NCBI GenBank assembly: GCA_017999915.1
Contig: JAGNKX010000008.1
Location: forward strand, 186,001-250,000
Origin: Spirochaetota bacterium
Lineage (GTDB): Bacteria > Spirochaetota > UBA4802 > UBA5550
Direction: 5' to 3'
Length of the DNA stretch: 64,000 bases
Numbering within the stretch: position 1 is the stretch's first letter; each line of letters begins with the position of its first letter. A program made the position numbers and the translations under genes. The notes beneath the pieces were generated by a model. The model searched no databases. It saw only the letters and a program-made list of their open reading frames with translations, and was not told the DNA's origin. Of this stretch, positions 40,298 to 47,230 are shown piece by piece.

Positions 40298-41230
40298 TTA
40301 CAGAAAATCGAGGGCCAGCCGGTTGAATCGCTCCGCGTGCTCGTCATGGGGGCAGTGGCCGGCTTTTTCGAAGATGACCAGCTTTGCGGTTTTCCACATT
40401 TTCGCAAGCTCCTGGGACCGGTCCAGCGGAACGGCCCGGTCCTCATGGCCATGGATGATTAGGATCGGCTTGCCCATGGCGGCAAGCATCTTCGCCTCCT
40501 TTTCAACGACCGGCGGCACCAGCATGTACCGGTGCATATACAGGGCCCCGGCATGGGTTCCCTCGATGTGGCTGGGCCTCAACACTTCGGCTGCGTATTC
40601 GTCCGTCACCCCGGCTTTGTCATAGAAGAAGATATTCTTGAGATTATCAGTGAGCAGTGAATCGCCCGGTATTGAAAGCATGAACTCGCCCACGAAGGGG
40701 AGCTTGAATACCCGGGCGTCCAGGGGAAGGTCATAGGGGATGACCGCCGGGGCCACGAGGAGGAGCCTGTCAATCCGGTCCGGGTTATGCGCCGCAGTGT
40801 ACACGGAAATGCCGCCGCCCATGGACTGGCCCACCAGGGAAGCCTTCGGGATTTTAAGGGCGTCCATGAAGCCGATGACCTGCCTGCTGTAAAGGTCGAA
40901 GCTGTAAGCATCTTTGGGAAGCCGCTGGCTGTATCCCCAGCCCCACAGGTCGATGGCATAGACCTTGAATTTCTTTGAGAGCTTGTCAATGTTTTTGTTC
41001 CACATGGCCGTATTGTATAAGAACCCATGGATCATGATGACGGGTTTGCCCGCGCCTTTTCCGATGTAGTGAATTTTTTTATTGTTCACGGTAATTATCT
41101 TACCCCTGGCGAATTGTTTTACCGCTTCATCGTAGGAGTAATATTCATTGGTATAGATCAGGGGGAAGATTATAATGGCCAGGACCATGAAAAGGATAAT
41201 GCAGCCGATGATGATAATGGCTTTTTTCAT
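40298..41230 (-). CDS. Membrane-anchored alpha/beta hydrolase
   Basis: The 310-residue protein has an N-terminal membrane helix (about 4-26). A typical alpha/beta-hydrolase core follows: oxyanion motif MIHGFLYNTAMW, nucleophile S136 in VGQSMGGGIS, acid in IIHGHEDRAVPLD and histidine in KAGHCPHDEHAE. The catalytic part should face the periplasm or sit at the membrane. It resembles lipases or haloalkane-dehalogenase-like esterases. It is transcribed in the same direction as the TIM-barrel lipoprotein gene, with a gap of about 110 bp. Confidence 0.87.
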   Translation of the reverse strand: MKKAIIIIGCIILFMVLAIIIFPLIYTNEYYSYDEAVKQFARGKIITVNNKKIHYIGKGAGKPVIMIHGFLYNTAMWNKNIDKLSKKFKVYAIDLWGWGYSQRLPKDAYSFDLYSRQVIGFMDALKIPKASLVGQSMGGGISVYTAAHNPDRIDRLLLVAPAVIPYDLPLDARVFKLPFVGEFMLSIPGDSLLTDNLKNIFFYDKAGVTDEYAAEVLRPSHIEGTHAGALYMHRYMLVPPVVEKEAKMLAAMGKPILIIHGHEDRAVPLDRSQELAKMWKTAKLVIFEKAGHCPHDEHAERFNRLALDFL

Positions 41231-41452
41231 ATCAGACCTCCAGCTTTAATCAAAACATGCTGATGCGGTTGAAACAGCCGAGTGTGGATGGTATTATTAT
41301 AAAACTGTTTTGGCGGCAAATCAATAAAAATCGGACATAATGCGAAATCAGGGTTAAATTTTTAACATCCCCGGAAGAAAAAAATTTCTTATTGAAAAAA
41401 AAGACCCCCCCTGTAGTGTGTGTCTTACTTTTTAACCGATACGGATCATGGA

Positions 41453-41677
41453 ATGACGAAAACAGCGGTAAAACATATAGTTAAAATCAACACCGAGATG
41501 TGCAAGGGGTGCGGCCTCTGCGTCGCCTACTGCACGAAGAAGATGCTCCGGGAGTCCGAGAACCTGAACAAGGCGGGCTATCACTACGCGGAGCCCGGGG
41601 ACATGGACCTCTGCTCCGGGTGCATGATCTGCACCCTGGTATGTCCGGAGGTGGTGATCGAGATGTTCGATGAATAA
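41453..41677 (+). CDS. 2[4Fe-4S] ferredoxin-like subunit of 2-oxoacid:ferredoxin oxidoreductase
   Basis: The 74-residue protein carries two cluster motifs, CKGCGLCVAYC and CSGCMICTLVC, so it binds two 4Fe-4S clusters. Its position before the alpha, beta and gamma subunit genes makes it the delta (electron-transfer) subunit. It passes electrons from the thiamine-diphosphate centre to external ferredoxin. ATG 41453 is chosen; an in-frame GTG lies at 41420. It overlaps the alpha-subunit gene by 8 bp. Confidence 0.9.
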   Translation: MTKTAVKHIVKINTEMCKGCGLCVAYCTKKMLRESENLNKAGYHYAEPGDMDLCSGCMICTLVCPEVVIEMFDE

Positions 41678-42737
41678 GGTATTCATAAGCGGGAACCACG
41701 CCTTTGCCGAATCGGCCATCAGGGCCGGGTGCCGCTGCTATTTCGGCTATCCCATCACCCCGCAGAACGAGCTCGGCGAGTACATGGCCGACCACATGCG
41801 GAGGGAAGGCCGCGTCTTCATCCAATCCGAAAGCGAAACCGCCGCCATCAACATGGTCATTGGCGCGGCAGCCACCGGCTCCCGGGTCATGACCTCGTCG
41901 TCGAGCCCCGGCGTGAGTCTCAAGCAGGAGGGAATATCCTTCCTGGCGGGTTTCGAGCTCCCGGCGGTCATCGTGAACGTCATGCGCGGCGGCCCGGGCC
42001 TCGGCAACATCGCGCCGGCCCAGGGCGATTACTTCCAGGCGACCCGCGGCGGCGGCCACGGCGACTACCGCACCCCGGTCTTCGCCCCGGCGTCGGTGCA
42101 GGAGATCGCCGACCTGACGTACCACGCCTTCGACGTGGCCGACCGGTACCGCACGCCGGTGATGATGCTCTCCGACGGCATGATGGGCCAGATGAAGGAG
42201 CCCGTCGTGTTCCCTGAGAGGATTGGCGAGCTGCCCCAGAAGGAATGGGCGCTGGGCGGACGGGGCGACGGCCCCAGCCGGTACCTCTGCTCCCTCATCC
42301 TCGACGCCATGGAGATGGAGCGCCACAACTGGAAGCTGGTGCGGAAGTACAATGAGATCGAAAAGAACGAGATACGGTTCGAAGAATACATGACCGATGA
42401 CGCCGAGATCATCGTCATCGCCTACGGCACCACGGCCCGCATCGCCAAGGGGGCGATCAAGCGGGTGCGCAAGGATGGCGTGCGCGCCGGCATGATACGG
42501 CCCATCACCCTCTGGCCTTTCCCGAAGCAGGTCCTGAACGACCTGTCCTCGCGGATCAGGACCTTCGTGGTCTTCGAGATGAGCACCGGCCAGATGCTGG
42601 AGGATGTGCAGATAGCGGTCGCGGGCAAGGCGGACATCATCTTCCACGGCAGGCCCGGCGGCGTGGTGCCCACGCCGATCGAATTCGCGCGGATCATATA
42701 CCGCGAATACCAGAAGACAGCGAAGGGCGATCGATGA
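41670..42737 (+). CDS. 2-oxoacid:ferredoxin oxidoreductase alpha subunit (VorB/KorA type)
   Basis: The 355-residue subunit has the pyrimidine-binding domain with FGYPITPQNELGEY and QSESETAAINMVIGAA, and the acyl-binding TSSSSPGVSLKQEG. The pattern and four-subunit layout match 3-methyl-2-oxobutanoate (VOR) or 2-oxoglutarate (KOR) enzymes. VNVMRGGPGLGNIAPAQGD fits VorB well, so branched-chain 2-oxoacids from valine, leucine and isoleucine are the likely substrates. Isobutyryl-CoA from VOR would also be the substrate of icmF encoded 6 kb away. It overlaps both neighbours. Confidence 0.9.
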   Translation: MNKVFISGNHAFAESAIRAGCRCYFGYPITPQNELGEYMADHMRREGRVFIQSESETAAINMVIGAAATGSRVMTSSSSPGVSLKQEGISFLAGFELPAVIVNVMRGGPGLGNIAPAQGDYFQATRGGGHGDYRTPVFAPASVQEIADLTYHAFDVADRYRTPVMMLSDGMMGQMKEPVVFPERIGELPQKEWALGGRGDGPSRYLCSLILDAMEMERHNWKLVRKYNEIEKNEIRFEEYMTDDAEIIVIAYGTTARIAKGAIKRVRKDGVRAGMIRPITLWPFPKQVLNDLSSRIRTFVVFEMSTGQMLEDVQIAVAGKADIIFHGRPGGVVPTPIEFARIIYREYQKTAKGDR

Positions 42738-43483
42738 AACTGAAGAATCCATGGCCGAAATACTACAAGAAAGACGTGGTCACCCACTACTGCCCAGGGT
42801 GCGGCCACGGCATCGTGCACCGCATCGTGGCCGAGGTGCTGGAGGAGCTTGACCTGGGGAAACGCGCCATCTGCGTGAACCCCGCGGGCTGCGCCGTGCT
42901 GGCCTACCTCTACTTCGATTTTGACGTGATCGAATCGGCCCACGGCCGCGGCACCGCCATCGCCACCGGCGTCAAGCGCTCCCGGCCGGACCTGTTTGTG
43001 TTCACGTACCAGGGCGACGGCGACCTCTCGGCCATCGGCACGGCTGAGACGATCCATTCCGCCAACCGCGGCGAGAACATCACGGTCATTTTCATCAATA
43101 ACGCCGTGTACGGCATGACCGGCGGACAGCTCGCGCCGACCACCCTTCTTGAAATGAAGACAACCACCACGCCCCTGGGTCGCGACCCGAAGTATGACGG
43201 ATATCCATTGCATATAACGGATGTTGTGGCCCAGTTCCCCGGCGTCGTCTACGCCGAGCGCGTGGCCGTGGACGGCCCCGCGGGGATCCGCAAGACCAAG
43301 AAGGCCATTACCACCGCCTTCCAGACGCAGGTCGACGGCCTCGGCTATTCCATCATCGAGGTGTTGTCGCCGTGCCCGACGAACTGGAAGATGACGCCGG
43401 TGGATTCGTTCAAATGGGTCACCGACGTGATGATGAAGGAATTCCCCACGGGCGTGCTGACCGACAAGAGGAGCAAAACGTAA
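42734..43483 (+). CDS. 2-oxoacid:ferredoxin oxidoreductase beta subunit (thiamine-diphosphate binding)
   Basis: The 249-residue subunit binds thiamine diphosphate: YCPGCGHGI near the start, TYQGDGDLSAIGTAE for the Gly-Asp-Gly metal motif and FINNAVYGMTGGQLAPTT for the following NN loop. It forms the active site with the alpha subunit, decarboxylating a 2-oxoacid and yielding acyl-CoA plus reduced ferredoxin. The start overlaps the alpha subunit by 4 bp, and the gamma subunit follows after 4 bp. Confidence 0.93.
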   Translation: MKLKNPWPKYYKKDVVTHYCPGCGHGIVHRIVAEVLEELDLGKRAICVNPAGCAVLAYLYFDFDVIESAHGRGTAIATGVKRSRPDLFVFTYQGDGDLSAIGTAETIHSANRGENITVIFINNAVYGMTGGQLAPTTLLEMKTTTTPLGRDPKYDGYPLHITDVVAQFPGVVYAERVAVDGPAGIRKTKKAITTAFQTQVDGLGYSIIEVLSPCPTNWKMTPVDSFKWVTDVMMKEFPTGVLTDKRSKT

Positions 43484-43487
43484 TACT

Positions 43488-44036
43488 ATGCTGCTGAAAC
43501 TTTTGATCGCCGGATCCGGCGGACAGGGCGTGCTCACCATCGGGAACGTTCTCGGCAATGCCGCCATGCTGGACGATTATTTCGTGACCTATCTGCCGTC
43601 CTACGGCGCCGCCATGCGGGGCGGGACGGCCAACTGCACCATCTGCATTTCGGACGAGGAAGTGGCGTCCCCCGTATCGTCGACGCCTGACATCCTCGTG
43701 GCGATGAACCAGCCCTCGCTCATGGCCTTTATCACCAGGCTCGAGGCGGGGGGGCAGCTCCTGTACAACGCGGATCTGGTGGACACGGTTCCGGAGCGCC
43801 ATGACGTAGATCTGTTCGGCGCGCCGGTCAACCGGATCGGCCGCGACCTTGGCAGCGAGCGCGGGGCCAACATTGTCATGCTGGGCGCCCTGGTGAAGCT
43901 TATTAAGATCGTTAAAATCGAAACGGTCATCACGAGCATCGATATGATGATGGGGTCCAAGAAGAAGCTCGCCGAATCGAGCGTTAAGGCGCTCCAGGCG
44001 GGATACGACGGGTTCCCGTTCGAGAACACGAGATAG
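43488..44036 (+). CDS. 2-oxoacid:ferredoxin oxidoreductase gamma subunit
   Basis: The 182-residue subunit begins LLKLLIAGSGGQGVLTIGNV, the standard opening of the gamma (2-oxoacid:acceptor, catalytic-domain) family, with SYGAAMRGGTANCTICIS following. It completes the four-subunit enzyme. A GC-rich hairpin (44037-44056) follows its stop, then the ACT-domain gene. Confidence 0.93.
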   Translation: MLLKLLIAGSGGQGVLTIGNVLGNAAMLDDYFVTYLPSYGAAMRGGTANCTICISDEEVASPVSSTPDILVAMNQPSLMAFITRLEAGGQLLYNADLVDTVPERHDVDLFGAPVNRIGRDLGSERGANIVMLGALVKLIKIVKIETVITSIDMMMGSKKKLAESSVKALQAGYDGFPFENTR

Positions 44037-44056
44037 GCGCGGATACGCATCCGCGC
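44037..44056. terminator. GC-rich hairpin after the oxidoreductase genes
   Basis: GCGCGGAT (44037-44044) and ATCCGCGC (44049-44056) form an 8-bp stem with a 4-nt loop, 20 bp before the ACT-gene start. A T-run is lacking, so it could be an attenuator between the oxidoreductase and the ACT gene. Confidence 0.45.
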
Positions 44057-44076
44057 TTATCAAAAAGAGGTATACC

Positions 44077-44505
44077 ATGCCAGTCACCCAGGTTTCCATA
44101 GCGGTCGATAACAATCCGGGCAGCCTGTACAAGGCCACGTCGCTGCTGGAGAAAGAGCAGATCAACATCAAGGCCATCATGGCGTCGTCCGGCCTGAACC
44201 CGGTGCAGGTGCACATGATCGTCGACGACCCGGAGCGCGCCGTGAAGCTCTTCGAGATGAACAAGATCACGGTCTCCACCAGGGAGGTCGTCGCGGTGGC
44301 TGCACCCGATCATCCGGGGGGGCTCAACGCGATCCTGCGGCCCCTCATCGAGGCCAAGGTAAACATCGACTGCATGTATCCCTTCATATACCTCAAAGGC
44401 GACGAGGCCGTCGTGATCCTCGAGGTCGACAAGATCAAGGAAGCCAAGGCGGTACTGAAAAAGCACTGGGTTAAGACCTACGACAGGGAGATATTCAAGT
44501 CGTAG
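44077..44505 (+). CDS. Tandem ACT-domain protein
   Basis: The 142-residue protein consists of two ACT domains (VSIAVDNNPGSLYKATSLLE and VAAPDHPGGLNAILRPLIEA), each with the D-x-PG turn that places amino-acid ligands. Stand-alone ACT pairs are seen beside 2-oxoacid:ferredoxin oxidoreductases and probably sense branched-chain or aromatic amino acids. A strong AGAGGT site precedes ATG 44077. It supports the assignment of the oxidoreductase to amino-acid-derived 2-oxoacids. Confidence 0.87.
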   Translation: MPVTQVSIAVDNNPGSLYKATSLLEKEQINIKAIMASSGLNPVQVHMIVDDPERAVKLFEMNKITVSTREVVAVAAPDHPGGLNAILRPLIEAKVNIDCMYPFIYLKGDEAVVILEVDKIKEAKAVLKKHWVKTYDREIFKS

Positions 44506-44547
44506 GAGGCGAAAGCGCTCTTCTTCTATTAATTATATCCATGGCTG

Positions 44548-44752
44548 CCGATTGTTATCGGTGCCTTTCCTGAAAAATCCTGCTTTGGCCCCCCTTCATC
44601 GGCTTTTTGGCCGATAGTTATCGGTGAATTGAGCGTCATTGATGCTTTGACCCCAGTAAGATGGCATGCCGCAGCAGATAGTTATCGGTATTTTGTGCCA
44701 ATTTGTTGCTCTGCCCCCTACCGGTAGGCCGTTTTCACCGATAGTTATCGGT
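44548..44752. repeat. Four palindromes CCGATAGTTATCGGT at 63-64 bp spacing in a degenerate tandem repeat
   Basis: The core copies are at 44548-44562 (CCGATTGTTATCGGT), 44611-44625, 44675-44689 (begins CAG) and 44738-44752. Starts are 63, 64 and 63 bp apart. Arms CCGATA/TATCGG are perfect palindromes around GT. About 32-35 bp after each core a second word recurs, TGCTTTG or TGCTCTG followed by two to four bases and a C-run. Most other spacer bases differ. The array fills the 385-bp gap between the ACT gene and the small lipoprotein gene. The 63-bp period equals six helical turns of 10.5 bp. Confidence 0.75.
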
Positions 44753-44890
44753 CCAACCTATAGTTTTCCATATGCTCTGATCCCCGTCTTAAATCAGGAT
44801 TAATGATTGAGTTTTAGCTGACCTTGTGCCCCAATGGCAAGATGAATTCGTCTCTGGAGCAATAATACATGCTATAACAAGGAGGCTCAT

Positions 44891-45280
44891 ATGACATCAC
44901 GCATACTTTCCGGTATCACGGCGCTTGCCCTTACCCTGACCCTCGCCGCAGTGGGCGGCTGCAAAGGCGGTACGGCGGGAAAAATTGTCGGTACCTGGTC
45001 CTATGACCATACCGAATCGAGCATGTTTTCCGACAAGGCCATATCCCTGAAGGTTTTCAAGGAATGGATCATTACATTCAAGGCTGATGGGACCTACGAG
45101 GAAAGTTCCCTCATGGGCGCCCAGACGACGCCGACCGCGGTGAAAGGCACCTACACGTTCAAGGACAACAAGATCATCCGGGACAAGAACCCGATGCCGC
45201 TGGAAATCATCAGCGTCACTAAGGATGAGCTGGTCTTCTCCAGCGTGAAAAACACCAAGCAGTTTTTTAAAAAGAAATAG
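44891..45280 (+). CDS. Small lipocalin-like lipoprotein
   Basis: The 129-residue protein has a lipoprotein signal with lipobox VGGC (Cys about 24). The mature part begins GKIVGTWSYDHTES, the GxW motif of short lipocalin-like domains, and has FKADGTYEESS and GTYTFKDNKIIRD strands. It is probably a small periplasmic or surface barrel of unknown ligand. It is preceded by a perfect AAGGAGG site and followed by a good terminator (45305-45335), so it is monocistronic and lies just after the palindrome array. Confidence 0.75.
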   Translation: MTSRILSGITALALTLTLAAVGGCKGGTAGKIVGTWSYDHTESSMFSDKAISLKVFKEWIITFKADGTYEESSLMGAQTTPTAVKGTYTFKDNKIIRDKNPMPLEIISVTKDELVFSSVKNTKQFFKKK

Positions 45281-45304
45281 CTGGCGGTGCCAGACGCCCC
45301 ATGC

Positions 45305-45330
45305 TGTTCGCCTGATTTATCAGGCGAACA
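45305..45330 (+). terminator. Rho-independent terminator of the lipoprotein gene
   Basis: TGTTCGCCTGAT (45305-45316) and ATCAGGCGAACA (45319-45330) form a 12-bp stem with a 2-nt loop, followed by ATTTT. Confidence 0.8.
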
Positions 45331-45355
45331 ATTTTACCAGAACAGGATTCGGATC

Positions 45356-46123
45356 ATGTACACCCTCGGCATCGATATCGGCTCAATAACAACCAAGGCC
45401 GCGGCCATGAAGGACGGAAAGTTCCTTGGGGCCCATGTGGGCTTCACCGGCTACAACGTGGCCAAGGCGTGGCGCCACGTCACGGACGAGCTCCTCTCGG
45501 CCCTGGCCCTCGATTTTTCCGCCATGGAAAAGATCGTGTCCACCGGCTATGGCAGGGCCAGCGTGGAGGCGGCCCACAAGTCGATCACGGAGATCACCTG
45601 CCATGCCGCAGGGGTCCACTTCAGCGCCCCCCGCATACGGTCCATCATCGATATCGGCGGCCAGGACTCGAAGTCGATCGTCCTCGACGAGAACGGCCGG
45701 GTGAAGGACTTCGTGATGAACGACAAGTGCGCCGCCGGCACCGGCCGCTTCCTGGAGGTGATGGCCCGGGCCCTCCAGGTGGACCTGGAGGATTTCGGCG
45801 ACATGTCGCTCCAGGCGGACAAACCGGGTAAGATATCCAGCCTCTGCACCGTCTTCGCCGAGTCCGAGGTCATATCCCTCATCTCCAAGGGGGAGGGCCG
45901 TGAGAACATAGTCGCCGGTATCCACGAATCGATTGCCACGCGCATATCGGCCATGGCAGCCCGCGTGGGCGTAAAGCCGCCCCTGATGATGACCGGCGGC
46001 GTGGCCAAGAACATCGGCGTGGTCAGGGCCCTGGAGGCCAAGCTCGGCATGTCCATCGAGGTGTCACCCTCGGCCCAGGTCATGGGGGCCATCGGCGCGG
46101 CGGTCCTTGCCGCCGAGCTGTAG
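45356..46123 (+). CDS. 2-hydroxyacyl-CoA dehydratase activase (HgdC/BcrAD-type ASKHA ATPase)
   Basis: The 255-residue protein starts LGIDIGSITTKAAAMKDG, the ATP phosphate-1 motif of the ASKHA fold. DIGGQDSKSIVLDENGRVKD is the signature of dehydratase activators, and C125 (NDKCAAGTGRF) and C164 (SSLCTVFAESEV) supply the 4Fe-4S cluster ligands. The homodimer hydrolyses ATP to send one low-potential electron to a dehydratase or reductase. No dehydratase subunit is encoded nearby, so it is an orphan activator here. The start at 45356 is chosen because the family begins MYTLGID. Confidence 0.92.
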   Translation: MYTLGIDIGSITTKAAAMKDGKFLGAHVGFTGYNVAKAWRHVTDELLSALALDFSAMEKIVSTGYGRASVEAAHKSITEITCHAAGVHFSAPRIRSIIDIGGQDSKSIVLDENGRVKDFVMNDKCAAGTGRFLEVMARALQVDLEDFGDMSLQADKPGKISSLCTVFAESEVISLISKGEGRENIVAGIHESIATRISAMAARVGVKPPLMMTGGVAKNIGVVRALEAKLGMSIEVSPSAQVMGAIGAAVLAAEL

Positions 46124-46148
46124 GGCTTTCTGTTCGGGCGGATCGGCC

Positions 46149-46637
46149 ATGGGCACCCTCGTAATCTTCATGTCAAAGCACGGCTGCGCGGAAAAGGCAG
46201 CCCGCATCATTGGCGAGAATATTTCCGATTCTGTCGTATCCGTCATTGACCTGAAATCCAGGGCGGACATCGACCTTTCCCGGTACGACACGGTCATCAT
46301 CGGCGGTTCCATCTACCTCGGTTCCCTCCAGAGGGGACTCCGTAAATACTGCGATAAGAATCTTCCCCAGCTCCTGACGAAGCGCATCGGCCTTTTTATC
46401 TGCTGCATGAACGAGGGCGAGGCCGCGATAAGACACTTCGAGGCGGTCTTCGATGGGGCGCTCCGGGCCCGCGCCGTGGCCGCAGGCATTTTCGGCGGCG
46501 AGCTCGATTTCGGGCGCCTGAGCGTCCTCGAGAAGGGCGTCATCGGACAGGCCGTGAGCATCACCGAGAGCGTGTCGCGCTTCGACGAGGCCGCGGTGCG
46601 GGACTTCGCCGCGAAGTTCACTCACGCTGCCGGGTGA
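46149..46637 (+). CDS. Flavodoxin-domain protein (HemG-like)
   Basis: The 162-residue protein begins GTLVIFMSKHGCAEKAARII, the FMN-phosphate loop position of short flavodoxins; DTVIIGGSIYLGSLQRGLRK matches the YDxVIxGxxI segment of menaquinone-dependent protoporphyrinogen oxidase HemG. It lies 25 bp downstream of the dehydratase activase, in the same direction. It could be an electron donor to the activase or an enzyme in its own right; the context slightly favours electron transfer. Confidence 0.82.
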   Translation: MGTLVIFMSKHGCAEKAARIIGENISDSVVSVIDLKSRADIDLSRYDTVIIGGSIYLGSLQRGLRKYCDKNLPQLLTKRIGLFICCMNEGEAAIRHFEAVFDGALRARAVAAGIFGGELDFGRLSVLEKGVIGQAVSITESVSRFDEAAVRDFAAKFTHAAG

Positions 46638-46745
46638 TTCACGCTATCCCATTTATTATTCTTAATCCTGCCAAAAAAAATTTTATCTTTTAGATATTCC
46701 TGTTCGTATACACTATGAATGAAGTTAAATGTATTGTTTAAGTAG

Positions 46746-47153
46746 ATGTTAATGGAACAAATGATGGAATCAGATGTTATTGTGAATAGAATCCATGTTA
46801 TCCGCGGACATAATGTGATATTAGACCGGGACCTGGCGGGCCTGTATGAGGTAGATACGAAACAACTGAAAAGACAGGTCCGCAGAAACCTGGAGCGATT
46901 TCCCGTTGATTTCATGTTTTCATTGACCCAAGATGAATTTGAAAACTTGAGGTGCCAATTTGGCACCTCAATTTGGGGCGGCTCCCGGTATCTTCCCATG
47001 GCATTTACCGAACAAGGAGTTGCGATGCTTGCGAGCGTTCTGAACAGTCCGCACGCCATACAGGTAAACATACAAATTGTGAGGGCCTTTGTACCTCTCC
47101 GCCAAATGATATCCTCCCATGATGATCTGCGGAAAAAGATCGGGTTTAAATAG
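46746..47153 (+). CDS. ORF6N-domain protein, probably internally shortened
   Basis: The 135-residue protein matches the ORF6N domain: HVIRGHNVILDRDLAGLYEV, RRNLERFPVDFMFSLT, and the AFTEQGVAMLASVLNS end. Bacterial chromosomal members continue with about 40 more residues before an IGF-type C-terminus; here the helix SSHDDLRKK runs directly into IGFK. This looks like an in-frame deletion joining two parts, though I cannot check it. Codon use is less GC-rich than its neighbours, which suggests an origin on a mobile element. ORF6N proteins are found in phages and are usually DNA-binding. Confidence 0.75.
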   Translation: MLMEQMMESDVIVNRIHVIRGHNVILDRDLAGLYEVDTKQLKRQVRRNLERFPVDFMFSLTQDEFENLRCQFGTSIWGGSRYLPMAFTEQGVAMLASVLNSPHAIQVNIQIVRAFVPLRQMISSHDDLRKKIGFK

Positions 47154-47184
47154 ACCAACGGGACGATTTGGGGAAATGGATTAA

Positions 47185-47226
47185 GCAACCAAAAGGCGCG
47201 CAATGCCTTGGGCGCCTTTTGGTTGC
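47185..47226. terminator. Bidirectional terminator hairpin between convergent genes
   Basis: GCAACCAAAAGGCGC (47185-47199) and GCGCCTTTTGGTTGC (47212-47226) form a perfect 15-bp stem with a 12-nt loop, between the ORF6N gene and the convergent sugar-kinase gene. Confidence 0.75.
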
Positions 47227-47230
47227 GCGT

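Noticed and set aside
41487-42752. A 421-codon minus-strand frame opposite the oxidoreductase alpha subunit
   Set aside because: Antisense artefact of GC-rich codon use; no motif or ribosome-binding site.
44548-44752. CRISPR array
   Set aside because: Repeats are only about 15 bp, palindromic and imperfect; the spacers of about 48 bp share a common TGCTYTG word; no cas gene is near.
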